A stretch of 64,000 nt of DNA from positions 1,364,001 through 1,428,000 of the forward strand of contig NZ_CP011853.1 in the NCBI RefSeq assembly GCF_001305675.1, given 5' to 3'. The notes beneath the pieces were generated by a model. It made no database searches and had not been told where the DNA came from. It saw only the letters and a program-made list of their open reading frames with translations. Origin of the DNA: Gordonia phthalatica (GTDB lineage Bacteria > Actinomycetota > Actinomycetes > Mycobacteriales > Mycobacteriaceae). Position 1 is the first letter of the stretch, and each line of letters starts with the position of its first letter. Made by a program: the position numbers and the translations under genes. Shown here piece after piece: positions 16,090-25,324 of this stretch.

Positions 16090-17160
16090 GTGGATCGGAT
16101 CAAAGAGCTCGTCGCCCGACTGAAGGCATTGTGGGAGCGACTCCTGGGACGGTCGGCTCTGCTCCGACACATTCTGGCGACGCTCGACTGGTATAACCAG
16201 CGGCGCGGCAACGCCTATGCGGCCGCGATCAGTTTCATCGGCTTCCTCTCGCTGGTGCCCATCCTGATGGTGTCGTTCGCGGTCGCCGCGTTCGTCCTGG
16301 TGTGGAATCCGAATCTCCTCACCGAGATCACGGATGCGGTCGTGGAGAACATTCCGGGTTCTCTCGGCGATCAGTTGAACGCCGTCATCGACTCGGCGAT
16401 CGCCTCGCGTCGCACGGTCGGAATCATCGGTCTGATCTCCGCGGGCCTGGCCGGGATCGGCTGGATGGGTCTCATGCGCGACGGCCTCACCGAGATGTGG
16501 GGCGGCCGAGTCAAGAACAACGCGATCATGGCGAAGGTCTACGACCTCGGGTTGTTCGCGGGCATGGGACTGGTGTTCGCGGCCACCATCGCCCTGTCGG
16601 TGCTCACCTCCGGACCCATCGGTCCGCACGTCATGGACGTGGTGGGCATTCCTGAGAACGGGATGACGCTCCGTCTGCTGCGTCTGGCGACGACGTTGAT
16701 CGGCATCGTCGCGACCTGGGGCCTGTTCATCATCGTGCTGGCGCGTCTCCCGCGCTGCCACGTTCCGATGCGGGCGATCGTTTGGCCGGCACTCGGCACC
16801 GCCCTGATCTTCCAGATCCTGAAATCCGTCGGGGGCATCTATCTGAAGTCGGTGATGGGCAGCCCGGCGGGTGCGGCCTTCGGTCCGATCATCGGCCTGC
16901 TGGTCTTCGCCTATCTCGCGTCGCGCATCGTGCTGTATGCGGCGGCTTTCAGTGCGGCCGATCCCAAGAACGAGGCCTACCTGATCGTCGATGAGATCGA
17001 GGATGCGGCGAAGGCCGACGAGAAGGAGCAGAAGACCGTGCTCCTGTCACCCGTGTACGAGTCGGAGCCGGACCGGCAGGCCAGGCGTCTGATCGCCGCC
17101 GCGGGTATCGGTGCCGCCGCGGCCGGTCTGGCCGGCTGGCTCGGCCGAGACCGGGACTAG
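16090..17160 (+). CDS. YihY/BrkB family inner-membrane protein
   Basis: The 356-residue protein has a basic N-terminus and then about six membrane helices, including the family-typical NAYAAAISFIGFLSLVPILM. It also contains GGRVKNNAIMAKVYDLGLFA and GAAFGPIIGLLVFAYLASR segments. A charged cytosolic stretch (about 300-325) precedes a final Ala/Gly-rich segment. The family was once mis-assigned as RNase BN, and its function is not established. GTG 16090 has a good ribosome-binding site (GGAGGGGA at 16079-16086). It is probably co-transcribed with trpS. Confidence 0.88.
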   Translation: MDRIKELVARLKALWERLLGRSALLRHILATLDWYNQRRGNAYAAAISFIGFLSLVPILMVSFAVAAFVLVWNPNLLTEITDAVVENIPGSLGDQLNAVIDSAIASRRTVGIIGLISAGLAGIGWMGLMRDGLTEMWGGRVKNNAIMAKVYDLGLFAGMGLVFAATIALSVLTSGPIGPHVMDVVGIPENGMTLRLLRLATTLIGIVATWGLFIIVLARLPRCHVPMRAIVWPALGTALIFQILKSVGGIYLKSVMGSPAGAAFGPIIGLLVFAYLASRIVLYAAAFSAADPKNEAYLIVDEIEDAAKADEKEQKTVLLSPVYESEPDRQARRLIAAAGIGAAAAGLAGWLGRDRD

Positions 17161-17175
17161 CGCGTCGCCGCTTCT

Positions 17176-17219
17176 CTTGCTCGACCAGCAAGGGGGCCGC
17201 GGGCTGATCGGCTAGCGGC
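17176..17219. terminator. Candidate terminator between convergent yihY and dacB
   Basis: CTTGCT (17176-17181) pairs with AGCAAG (17187-17192) across CGACC, extendable by G-T pairs into GGGGG. GCCGC/GCGGC repeats follow to 17219. It is moderate in strength and lies between two converging genes. Confidence 0.4.
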
Positions 17220-18477
17220 CGCGGCGGCGTTTCCGCCACAGCAGGGCGGCGAGTGCTGCACACACGGCGGCGACGCCCAGCAGCCCGAATGTCCACGCGG
17301 ATCGGGGAGACACGTCGTCGTTGTGCCCATCGGCGCTGTGCGTCTCGCCGGTGGCAGGATCCACGTGGTCGGAGCCGAGCGTGCCGATCGAGACCGACTC
17401 CGGTGCGGCGAAGCCGTACTCGAACATCTTCGCAGCCTGCGTGGAGAACAGATTGTCCATCTCGTTGAGCCCGTACACCTGCACGATGACGACCGCACGA
17501 CCGTCCCGCTCCGCCGCACCGACGAAGGTCTTGAGCGCGTCGTCGGTGTAGCCGGTCTTTCCGCCGAGCATGCCCGGCCAGCCGTCACGTAACAGCGTGT
17601 TGGAGGTGCCCATCGTCCACGAGGGATGATCGACGTCGCCGGGGACGTCCTTCCGTTTGGGGTACCCGGGGAACTGGTAGGTCTTCATCGAGATCATCTG
17701 CCGGAAGGTCTCGTTGCGCATGGCAGCGCGGAACAGCACCGCGAGGTCATAGGGCGATGCCGACATGCCGGGAGCGTCGAGGCCCGACGGGCTGGCGGCC
17801 CGGGTGTCCAGGGCTCCGAGGTCTGCGGCCTTCTGGTTCATCTTGTCGAGCGTCGCGTCGTAGCCGCCGAGCAGCCGCGCGAGGGCGTTGGCGCAGTCGT
17901 TGCCGGAGACCACGAGAAGACCGGTCAGCATGTCGCGGACGGTGTACTCCCCGCCGGGACCCATACCGCAGGAGTCGCCTTCCATCGACCAGTCGTTGGG
18001 CGTGGCCTCCACCGGATCGTCCAACTCCAACTCGTCGAGGGCGACGATGGCGAGGAGCACCTTGATGGTGGACGCGGGTCGGTAGCGGCCGTGCGGATCC
18101 TTGGCGGCGATGATCCGGCCGCTCTCCAGATCGGCGATGAGCCATCCCGCCGCATTGAGGCGGTCGGGGAGCGGGCCGGCCGCCGGGTCGCTGATGACAC
18201 CGCATCCGGCTAGCTGTTCACCGCCGACCGGTGTCGCGGGCACCGGCAGGGGCGTCGGTGTGGTCTCGCCGGGCTGAACCACCTCGGACTCGTCGACCGC
18301 GGGTGCCGGAAGGCTCCGGTAGGGGCAGGAGTCGGTGTTCGGTGTCGGGAGCGGCGCGTGAGTGGGCGCCACACCCGGGTCGCCGGGGAATGCGTGCGCA
18401 GTCGGTGCCGCGAGGGTGGCGACCAGGCTGAACGCGGCCGCGACCGCGGCGATCCGCGTGAGGAAGGACTTGGTCAT
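17212..18477 (-). CDS. dacB: D-alanyl-D-alanine carboxypeptidase (PBP5/6-like, S11 family)
   Basis: The enzyme trims the terminal D-Ala from peptidoglycan stem peptides outside the membrane. The protein has about 421 residues. It has a signal peptide (MTKSFLTRIAAVAAAFSLVA), a Pro-rich linker, and the penicillin-binding SxxK in RPASTIKVL, SxN in VVSGNDCANAL and KTG in LGGKTGYTDDA. A C-terminal membrane helix follows (SAWTFGLLGVAAVCAALAAL) with a basic tail RKRRRGR. ATG 18477 fits the signal peptide. It corresponds in position to Rv3330 dacB1. Two Cys pairs near the N-terminus could form disulfides. Confidence 0.93.
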   Translation of the reverse strand: MTKSFLTRIAAVAAAFSLVATLAAPTAHAFPGDPGVAPTHAPLPTPNTDSCPYRSLPAPAVDESEVVQPGETTPTPLPVPATPVGGEQLAGCGVISDPAAGPLPDRLNAAGWLIADLESGRIIAAKDPHGRYRPASTIKVLLAIVALDELELDDPVEATPNDWSMEGDSCGMGPGGEYTVRDMLTGLLVVSGNDCANALARLLGGYDATLDKMNQKAADLGALDTRAASPSGLDAPGMSASPYDLAVLFRAAMRNETFRQMISMKTYQFPGYPKRKDVPGDVDHPSWTMGTSNTLLRDGWPGMLGGKTGYTDDALKTFVGAAERDGRAVVIVQVYGLNEMDNLFSTQAAKMFEYGFAAPESVSIGTLGSDHVDPATGETHSADGHNDDVSPRSAWTFGLLGVAAVCAALAALLWRKRRRGR

Positions 18478-18589
18478 GACGGACGTCACCCTACCGTGTC
18501 GGTCATTCCGGTGATCTCGCACTACCGACGCGTACGGAGGGACCGCCCCGCGGATCCGCGCGTTTCAGAGAGCTGCGCGGGTCCGCGCA

Positions 18590-19875
18590 TCACTCGTTGA
18601 AGATTCGACGGAGATCGCCGACGCGTGGCGTCAACGCCGGATCGTTCTCGAAGTCGTCCAGCGCTTCGGCGTACCGTTGCCGCTGCGTACCGACGAGACG
18701 GGTGAAGACCAGCGACCATGCGGCATGCCTGCGGATCGACGACCGCTCCGAGTCGAGCGCCGCGAAGTAGGTCTCGACGTCCTCGGTGCCAAGCCACTGG
18801 TTGACTCCCAGTTCGTCGAAGAGTGCCGCATTCAACTCGGGATGGCTGTGCAGGACGGTGGCGAGCGGTGCGAGGTCGACCGGAGCACTGCGGAGCGGTG
18901 CCTCGCGATGCGGCGGGGCGCAGAACGGTCGTGCGAACGCCCTCACGAAGTCGGACCGGTTCTCCTCGGGCAGGCCGCTGTAGCGGTCTGCGACCGCGTC
19001 GGTCCGGCCCATCCGGCACAGGATGCCTGCGGCTCGTGAGGCCTCGGCATCACTGTCTTCGTTCATGATCGTGGTGAGCGCGGAGATGAGGTCCGGTCGC
19101 ATGACCCCGAGATCCTCGATCGTCCTCATCCACCGGTGGCGCCGGGCGAAAGTCGGACCGGGACCCACCTCGAGGCGATGCAGGAGAGCGTCCAGCACGG
19201 CGTCGGGGTGCGACTCGACGAGGGGATACAGCAGAGGCGGAGCGCTCTCCCAAGTGAGGACCGGCCTGACCGTATCGTCTTCGTCTTCGTCGGCGTCGGC
19301 GCCGATGGCGTCGAGGAGGGCCGCGATCTGCTCGTGGATGGGCAGGCTGCGATCCGGTCCCTCTCGGCTGCCTCGGCTGCCAGATGCGGGAACTCTTCAG
19401 CGAGCTGAGCCTTCGTCACGCATTTCGGAACCAATTCCTCCCCCACGTCCGCGGCGATGACCAGTGCGGTCGCGGGGATGAGGCCGTCGGCGAGCAGTGA
19501 CCTGCGCGCGATCTCGCAGGCGTCGACCACGGTTGTGAAGAAGCGCGCTTCGGCCTCGTCCCAGTGTGCGCCGCGGTCACGTCCGGCGAACGCCGACAGT
19601 CTGGTGCTCCAGTCGTCGCCGACATCCGACGGATCCTGTTCGTACTCCCAGTCGTACGGTGACCAGCGCAGCTCCGGGTCGTCTGCGGCCTCGGAGTCGA
19701 CACCGGACACGCCGATCATCGGCCACGAGATGGTGGCGCCGTCTGCGTAGAAGCCGTACACAGCGATCCCGTAGATCTCGCCGCCGTCGTCGTCCCGGAA
19801 CTCGGTTGCGCCGTCGCGGATGCCGTCGACCAAGGCATGGAGCAGTCCGTCCCAATCGAATGTCGCCGATGTCAT
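18590..19875 (-). pseudogene. DUF4303-like gene split by a frameshift
   Basis: Two overlapping reverse-strand frames form one apparent protein. The first starts at ATG 19875 (MTSATFDWDGLLHALVDGIR) and has the DUF4303-like segments GGEIYGIAVYGFYADGATI and ARFFTTVVDACEIARRSLL. It reads sensibly to AAEAAERDR. The second frame continues with SLPIHEQIAALLDAIGADAD and VLDALLHRLEVG, then a helical region ending at 18590. A stop in the second frame bounds the shift to 19345-19399, and one base must be lost. Past the shift the first frame turns into low-complexity Ser/Thr/Arg-rich residues. The C-terminal half looks like helical repeats. The function is unknown. It may be a real frameshift or a sequencing error. 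Confidence 0.75.
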
Positions 19876-19900
19876 GAGAGCAAGACTATCGGCCGCATGC

Positions 19901-19936
19901 GACGAGGCCCCGGAACCGAAGTTCCGGGGCCTCGTC
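19901..19936 (-). terminator. Intrinsic terminator of the sdh operon
   Basis: A perfect 16-bp stem (19901-19916 with 19921-19936, arms beginning GACGAGGCCCCGG) has a 4-nt CGAA loop. It lies 23 bp downstream of the sdhB stop. Confidence 0.88.
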
Positions 19937-19958
19937 TGGGCTGCAGAGAAAAGTTCCT

Positions 19959-20735
19959 CTAGCGGGCGAACATCAGGGCGCGCTTGACTTCCTGGATCGC
20001 CTGGGTCACCTGGATGCCGCGGGGGCATGCGTCGGTGCAGTTGAAGGTGGTGCGGCAGCGCCACACGCCGTCGACGTCGTTCAGGATGTCGAGACGCTCG
20101 GAAGCGCCCTCGTCACGGCTGTCGAAGATGAAGCGGTGAGCGTTCACGATCGCGGCCGGGCCGAAGTAGGAGCCCTCGTTCCAGAACACCGGGCAGCTCG
20201 TGGTGCAGCAGGCACACAGGATGCACTTGGTGGTGTCGTCGAAACGAGCGCGGTCGGCCTGAGACTGCAGGAATTCCTTGGTCGGCTCGTGGTTCGCGCC
20301 GGTGATCAGGAACGGCTTGATCGCGCGGTAGGCGTCGAAGAACGGCTCCATGTCGACCACGAGATCCTTCTCCACCGGAAGACCCTTGATGGGCTCGATG
20401 GTGATGGTGATCTCCTTGGAGGAGTCCTTCGGCAGCAGGTCCTTCATCAGGAGCTTGCAGGCCAGGCGGTTGACGCCGTTGACACGCATCGCGTCCGAAC
20501 CGCAGACGCCGTGGGCGCAGCTGCGACGGAAGGTCAGGGTGCCGTCCAGGTAACCCTTCGTGTACAGCAGAAGGGTCAGCAGGCGGTCCGACGGCAGCGC
20601 CGGGACGCGGAAGCTCTCGAAGCCCTGCGCGTCCGGGTTCTCCGGGTTGAAGCGGTAGATCTTCAGCGTGACCATCCGCGCTTCCGGCGGGACCGGGGGA
20701 GCGCCGCTGGCATTCTTCTCGATGGTGGCAGTCAT
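19959..20735 (-). CDS. sdhB: Succinate dehydrogenase iron-sulfur subunit
   Basis: SdhB passes electrons from the flavoprotein to quinone through three Fe-S clusters. The 258-residue protein shows the 2Fe-2S motif CAHGVCGSDAMRVNG with a later Cys in RLACKLL. The 4Fe-4S and 3Fe-4S motifs are CILCACCTTSCP and WRCRTTFNCTDACPRG. It starts at ATG 20735, overlapping the sdhA stop by one base. It is the last gene of sdhCDAB, before a strong hairpin. Confidence 0.97.
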   Translation of the reverse strand: MTATIEKNASGAPPVPPEARMVTLKIYRFNPENPDAQGFESFRVPALPSDRLLTLLLYTKGYLDGTLTFRRSCAHGVCGSDAMRVNGVNRLACKLLMKDLLPKDSSKEITITIEPIKGLPVEKDLVVDMEPFFDAYRAIKPFLITGANHEPTKEFLQSQADRARFDDTTKCILCACCTTSCPVFWNEGSYFGPAAIVNAHRFIFDSRDEGASERLDILNDVDGVWRCRTTFNCTDACPRGIQVTQAIQEVKRALMFAR

Positions 20736-22489
20736 CAGTACTTCCGCTCCTTCGGCTCGTAGCGAGTAATGACCACGGGCTTGTAGTCGAGCTCGATGTC
20801 CGAGATCAGACCCTTGCCCTTCTTGTAGGCCATGGTGTGGACCAGGAAGTTCGCATCGTCGCGCTTCGGGTAGTCCTCGCGTGCGTGGCCGCCGCGGGTC
20901 TCCTTACGGTTCAGGGCGCCGACGACGGTCACCTCGGCCAGTTCGAGCAGGAAGCCCAGCTCGATGGCTTCGAGGAGGTCCGAGTTGAAGCGCTTGCCCT
21001 TGTCGGTGACGGTGACGTGGTCGTAGCGCTCCTTGAGGGCGCGCACGTCGGCGAGCGCCTTCGACAGCGTCTCCTCAGTGCGGAACACGGCGGCGTTGTC
21101 GTTCATGGTCTGCTGCAGCTCGGTGCGGATGGCCATGACGTTCTCGTGACCGTGATCGCTCAACATCTGCGCGACCCAGCCCTGGACCATCTCGTCCGGG
21201 TTGTCCTCGAGCTCGACGAAGTCGGTCGAGTTCGCGTACTCGGCGGCCGAGATGCCCGCACGACGACCGAAGACGTTGATGTCGAGCAGCGAGTTGGTGC
21301 CGAGGCGGTTGGCGCCGTGCACCGACACGCAGGCGCACTCGCCCGCGGCGAACAGGCCGTGGACCACCTGGTCGTTGTTGGCGAGCACCTGACCCTGGAT
21401 GTTGGTCGGGATGCCGCCCATGACGTAGTGGCACGTCGGGTAGACGGGGACCAGCTCGGTGACCGGGTCCACGCCCAGGTAGGTGCGAGCGAACTCCATG
21501 ATGTCCGGGAGCTTGGCCATCAGGGTCTCCTCCGGGATGTGGCGCACATCCAGGTGGACGTAGTCCTTGTTCGGGCCGCAACCGCGGCCTTCCAGGACCT
21601 CCAGAACCATCGAGCGGGCGACGATGTCGCGCGGCGCGAGGTCCTTGATGGTCGGGGCGTAGCGCTCCATGAAGCGCTCGCCGCTCTCGTTGCGGAGGAT
21701 GCCGCCCTCACCGCGGACGCCCTCGGTGATGAGGATGCCCAGCCCTGCGAGGCCTGTCGGGTGGAACTGGTGGAACTCCATGTCCTCCAGGGGCAGGCCC
21801 TTGCGGAAGATGATGCCCATGCCGTCACCGGTGAGGGTGTGGGCGTTCGAGGTCACCTTGTACATGCGGCCGCTGCCGCCGGTGGCGAAGATGATCGACT
21901 TCGCGTGGAAGACGTGGATCTCGCCGGTGGCCAGCTCGTAGCAGACGACGCCGTTGGCGACGGGCTCGCCGTTCTCGTCGGTCGTCATGTTGATGTCGAG
22001 CGCGTAGAACTCGTTGTAGAACTCGACGTTGTGCTTGACGCAGTTCTGGTACAGCGTCTGGAGGATCATGTGGCCGGTGCGGTCGGCGGCGTAGCAGGCG
22101 CGGCGGACCGGGGCCTTGCCGTGGTCACGGGTGTGACCGCCGAAACGACGCTGGTCGATGCGACCCTCGGGGGTGCGGTTGAACGGCAGACCCATCTTCT
22201 CCAGGTCGAGCACGGCGTCGATGGCCTCCTTGGCCATCAGCTCGGCTGCGTCCTGGTCGACGATGTAGTCGCCGCCCTTGACGGTGTCGTAGGTGTGCCA
22301 CTCCCAGTTGTCCTCCTCGACGTTGGCGAGGGCGGCGCACATGCCGCCCTGTGCCGCGCCGGTGTGGGAGCGAGTCGGGTAGAGCTTGGTCAGAACTGCG
22401 GTGCGTGCTCGCGGCGCGGCTTCGAGGGCAGCGCGCATGCCGGCGCCGCCGGCACCGACGATGACCACGTCATAGCGATGTTCCTGCAT
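20735..22489 (-). CDS. sdhA: Succinate dehydrogenase flavoprotein subunit
   Basis: SdhA oxidises succinate to fumarate with covalently bound FAD. The 584-residue protein has the Rossmann VVIVGAGGAGMRAALEA motif and the flavinylated His42 in YPTRSHTGAAQGG. It also has the substrate loop region EFHQFHPTGLAGLGILITEG and the C-terminal RKETRGGHAREDYPKRDD block with the active-site Arg and His. ATG 22489 is 16 bp after the sdhD stop. It corresponds to Rv3318 by order. Confidence 0.97.
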   Translation of the reverse strand: MQEHRYDVVIVGAGGAGMRAALEAAPRARTAVLTKLYPTRSHTGAAQGGMCAALANVEEDNWEWHTYDTVKGGDYIVDQDAAELMAKEAIDAVLDLEKMGLPFNRTPEGRIDQRRFGGHTRDHGKAPVRRACYAADRTGHMILQTLYQNCVKHNVEFYNEFYALDINMTTDENGEPVANGVVCYELATGEIHVFHAKSIIFATGGSGRMYKVTSNAHTLTGDGMGIIFRKGLPLEDMEFHQFHPTGLAGLGILITEGVRGEGGILRNESGERFMERYAPTIKDLAPRDIVARSMVLEVLEGRGCGPNKDYVHLDVRHIPEETLMAKLPDIMEFARTYLGVDPVTELVPVYPTCHYVMGGIPTNIQGQVLANNDQVVHGLFAAGECACVSVHGANRLGTNSLLDINVFGRRAGISAAEYANSTDFVELEDNPDEMVQGWVAQMLSDHGHENVMAIRTELQQTMNDNAAVFRTEETLSKALADVRALKERYDHVTVTDKGKRFNSDLLEAIELGFLLELAEVTVVGALNRKETRGGHAREDYPKRDDANFLVHTMAYKKGKGLISDIELDYKPVVITRYEPKERKY

Positions 22490-22505
22490 TGGTTTCTAGT
22501 ACTCC

Positions 22506-22937
22506 TTAGCTGGCGCTGCCGAAGGTGAGGATCGCGTAGGTGCCCAGCACGAGGATCAGGATCATCGACAGGGCGAGCAAGGTGTTCAGCCAGAAGCGGG
22601 TGGAGTCCTTGCGGGTGTAGTCGCCGATGACGGTGCGGAGGCCGTTGCCGCCGTGCAGCTGAGCCAGCCAGAGCATGGTTAGGTCCCAGACCTGCCAGAA
22701 GGGCGACTTCCAGCGGTCCGCGACGAACGAGGCGTCGATGCGGTGCACGCCGCTGTCCCACATCAACATGATGAACATGTGACCGAAGGTCAGGACGATG
22801 AGGGCGAGGCCCGAGAAGCGCATGAAGAGCCATGCGTTCTTCTCGAAGTTGCCGCGGTTGCGGGCGCGGGGGGCGTTCGGAGCGTCCAGGCTGGCGGGAC
22901 GGTCGTACTCGGTGCCGAGGGTTTTGACTTCAGGCAT
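22506..22937 (-). CDS. sdhD: Succinate dehydrogenase hydrophobic membrane anchor SdhD
   Basis: The 143-residue protein has a polar N-terminus of about 33 residues and three membrane helices (about 37-60, 85-100 and 115-138). The first carries LIVLTFGHMFIMLMWDSG with a potential heme or quinone-site His, and DLTMLWLAQLHGGNGLRTV follows. With SdhC it anchors SdhAB and hosts the quinone site. ATG 22937 lies 15 bp after the sdhC stop. Confidence 0.93.
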   Translation of the reverse strand: MPEVKTLGTEYDRPASLDAPNAPRARNRGNFEKNAWLFMRFSGLALIVLTFGHMFIMLMWDSGVHRIDASFVADRWKSPFWQVWDLTMLWLAQLHGGNGLRTVIGDYTRKDSTRFWLNTLLALSMILILVLGTYAILTFGSAS

Positions 22938-22952
22938 TTTCTCTCAGCTTCC

Positions 22953-23360
22953 TTAGAACGCGTGCGTGATCAGGATCTGCAGCATGCGGACGGCAGACGC
23001 GATGAACACGATGGCGAAGACGGTCAGGATGGCCCACAGCATCTGGCGCTGGTACTTGGGGCCCTTGCCCCAGAAGTCGACCAGGATGATGCGGACGCCG
23101 TTGAGGGCGTGGTACAGCACGCAGAACACGAGGCCGATCTCCATGAGACCGATCAGCGGGGTCTTGTACGTGCTGATGATGTCGGTGTACGTGTCGGGGT
23201 TCACGCGGATGACCGCGGTGTCCAGCACATGCACGAACAGGAAGAAGAAAATGCTGACGCCGGTGATGCGGTGCAACACCCACGACCACATACCGGGGTC
23301 ACCTCTGTAAAGAGACCGCTTGCGCACCGGTGCCGGTGCAACCTCAGTGGGGGTGCTCAT
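22953..23360 (-). CDS. sdhC: Succinate dehydrogenase cytochrome b subunit SdhC
   Basis: The 135-residue protein, from ATG 23360, has the family signature RSLYRGDPGMWSWVLHRITG followed by VSIFFFLFVHVLDTAVIRV. The second conserved block is VFCVLYHALNGVRIILVDFW with the heme-ligating His. Three membrane helices are predicted. An open extension to 23495 is ignored because the conserved start is MSTPTEV. First gene of sdhCDAB. Its promoter lies in the 195-bp divergent region shared with cdd, which contains an IdeR-like box. Confidence 0.95.
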   Translation of the reverse strand: MSTPTEVAPAPVRKRSLYRGDPGMWSWVLHRITGVSIFFFLFVHVLDTAVIRVNPDTYTDIISTYKTPLIGLMEIGLVFCVLYHALNGVRIILVDFWGKGPKYQRQMLWAILTVFAIVFIASAVRMLQILITHAF

Positions 23361-23510
23361 CGCGAAACTACGCCTCCGTTGTCGTCGACTTGGGATCGGG
23401 TCGCAAGCGAACGCGAAGGTCGCTGCAAGACCTGATGCACCTGACTTTAAACCTAAGCTGAGTCCTGTCGTAATCTGCCCGAGCAATGTGACCAAACTCC
23501 ATCTATTTAA

Positions 23511-23529
23511 TTAGGTGTGCCTTACCTTT
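23511..23529. promoter_or_regulatory. IdeR/DtxR-like iron box between sdhC and cdd
   Basis: TTAGGTGTGCCTTACCTTT matches 13 of 19 positions of the DtxR/IdeR consensus TTAGGTTAGGCTAACCTAA, and 14 of 19 when read on the other strand. It includes both outer AGGT/ACCT half-sites. It lies 27 bp before the cdd start and 151 bp upstream of sdhC. Binding is inferred from sequence only. Confidence 0.6.
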
Positions 23530-23555
23530 GGGAATTCTTTGTGAATGGAGACGCA

Positions 23556-23999
23556 ATGAGTGACGCAATAGACTTCGACGCCTTGCGAACGGCTGCGCAA
23601 CAGGCAATGACCAGCGCATATGCTCCGTACTCCCACTTCGCCGTCGGTGCGGCGGGGATCACTCCCGAAGGTGAGATCATCACCGGCGGCAATGTGGAGA
23701 ACGTCTCATATGGTTTGGGCGTTTGCGCCGAGGTCTCGATGGTCTGTGCCGGCTTTTCTCGCGGTGTTCTCAGCGGTGCGGCGGCGCAGGGGCGACCGGG
23801 CATCGTGGCGGTCAGTGTCTGCGACGCCGACGGCGCCGTGTTGACCCCGTGCGGCCGCTGCCGGCAGGTGCTCCGAGAGTTCGGCGGCGACGGGCTCCTG
23901 GTCGACTCGGCGGAGGGCCCGCGGACGCTGGGGAGCCTGCTTCCCGACGCCTTCGGTCCCGACCGTCTGGCCGCCGTCCGTGGAGGCGACGACCGATGA
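23556..23999 (+). CDS. cdd: Cytidine deaminase
   Basis: Cdd deaminates cytidine and deoxycytidine to uridine or deoxyuridine in pyrimidine salvage. The 147-residue protein has SAYAPYSHFAVGAAG, NVENVSYGLGVCAEVSM with the catalytic Glu and zinc Cys, and the second zinc motif TPCGRCRQVLREF. ATG 23556 has GGAG 6 nt upstream. Its stop overlaps the deoA start (ATGA), so the two are coupled. The cdd-deoA order equals Rv3315c-Rv3314c. Confidence 0.96.
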   Translation: MSDAIDFDALRTAAQQAMTSAYAPYSHFAVGAAGITPEGEIITGGNVENVSYGLGVCAEVSMVCAGFSRGVLSGAAAQGRPGIVAVSVCDADGAVLTPCGRCRQVLREFGGDGLLVDSAEGPRTLGSLLPDAFGPDRLAAVRGGDDR

Positions 24000-25306
24000 C
24001 TGCGCCCTTCGATCCCATCGGCCCGATCGTCGCGAAGAAGGACGGCGACGCCCTCTCCGACGAGCAGATCCGTGGCGTCGTGGCCGGTTTCACCGACGGC
24101 ACCGTGGCACCGGAGCAGATGTCGTCACTCCTGATGGCGATCGTCCTGCGCGGGATGGACCGCCGCGAGATCGCGACGTGGACGGGAGCGATGATCGACT
24201 CGGGGATCCGCATGGACTTCTCCGGTCTGGTCCGCTCCGGCCACCGACTGCGGACCGCGGACAAGCACTCCACCGGAGGAGTCGGCGACAAGATCACGCT
24301 GCCGCTGACCCCGCTGGTCGCGTCGTTCGGCGTCGCCGTGCCGCAACTGTCCGGCCGCGGCCTCGGGCACACCGGCGGGACCCTGGACAAACTGGAGTCG
24401 ATTCCCGGCTGGCGGGCGGACCTGACGGCCGATCAGATGCACCGGCAACTGGCCGAGGTCGGCGCGGTGGTGTGCGCCGCGACCGCGGACCTGGCGCCAG
24501 CGGATCGCAAGCTGTACGCGCTGCGCGATGTCACCGGCACGGTCGCGTCGATCCCGCTGATCGCCAGCAGCATCATGAGCAAGAAGATCGCCGAGGGCAC
24601 CGAGTCGCTGGTCCTCGACGTGAAGGTGGGCTCGGGCGCGTTCATGAAGACCCTCGACGACGCCCGCGAGCTGGCGGAGACGATGGTCGCGCTCGGCACC
24701 GACGCCGGAGTCACGACCTCAGCGCTCCTCACCGACATGTCGACACCGCTGGGTCGCAGTGCGGGCAACGCGGTCGAGGTGACCGAGTCCCTCGACGTCC
24801 TGGCCGGCGGCGGACCGGACGACGTCGTCGAACTGACCCTGGCCTTGGCACGGGAGATGCTCGACGCGGCCGGACTGCCCGACGCCGACCCCGCCGAGCA
24901 CCTGCGGAACGGTCGGGCCATGGACTCGTGGCGCGCGATGATCACCGCGCAGGGCGGCGATCCCGACGCTCCGATGCCGACCCCGAGACACCGTCACGAC
25001 GTCCTCGCCGACGACGATGGGCGACTCGCTGAGCTGGATGCGCTCGCGGTCGGGCAGGCGGCGTGGCTGCTCGGCGCCGGCCGGAGCAGGCCCGGGGAGA
25101 GCGTGTCGGCGACCGCAGGGGTCACCTGGCATGCGGCGTTCGGCGACCCGGTTCGGCGGGGGCAACCGCTGCTGACCCTGCACACTGACGACGAGACTCG
25201 GATCCCGGCTGCCCTGGCCGCACTCGACGGCGCCGTCGGCATCGAGAGCGCCGTCGGACGGCCCGGGTCGCGTGTGCTCGCTCGGGTGGGGCCGAGCAGA
25301 GCTTGA
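23996..25306 (+). CDS. deoA: Thymidine phosphorylase
   Basis: DeoA splits thymidine or deoxyuridine with phosphate to give the base and deoxyribose-1-phosphate. The 436-residue protein has the phosphate-binding KHSTGGVGDKITLPL motif and the substrate region GRGLGHTGGTLDKLESIPG. LYALRDVTGTVASIPLI, SIMSKKIAEG and the glycine loop DVKVGSGAFMKT also match. The C-terminal domain is typical of nucleoside phosphorylase family 3. It is co-translated with cdd and feeds uracil to the upp product further along. Confidence 0.96.
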   Translation: MTAPFDPIGPIVAKKDGDALSDEQIRGVVAGFTDGTVAPEQMSSLLMAIVLRGMDRREIATWTGAMIDSGIRMDFSGLVRSGHRLRTADKHSTGGVGDKITLPLTPLVASFGVAVPQLSGRGLGHTGGTLDKLESIPGWRADLTADQMHRQLAEVGAVVCAATADLAPADRKLYALRDVTGTVASIPLIASSIMSKKIAEGTESLVLDVKVGSGAFMKTLDDARELAETMVALGTDAGVTTSALLTDMSTPLGRSAGNAVEVTESLDVLAGGGPDDVVELTLALAREMLDAAGLPDADPAEHLRNGRAMDSWRAMITAQGGDPDAPMPTPRHRHDVLADDDGRLAELDALAVGQAAWLLGAGRSRPGESVSATAGVTWHAAFGDPVRRGQPLLTLHTDDETRIPAALAALDGAVGIESAVGRPGSRVLARVGPSRA

Positions 25307-25324
25307 GGACCGGGCTCAGGTGCG

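Noticed and set aside
14854..16761. 635-codon reverse-strand frame across trpS and yihY
   Set aside because: Both genes on the plus strand have full family motifs; the antisense frame has none.
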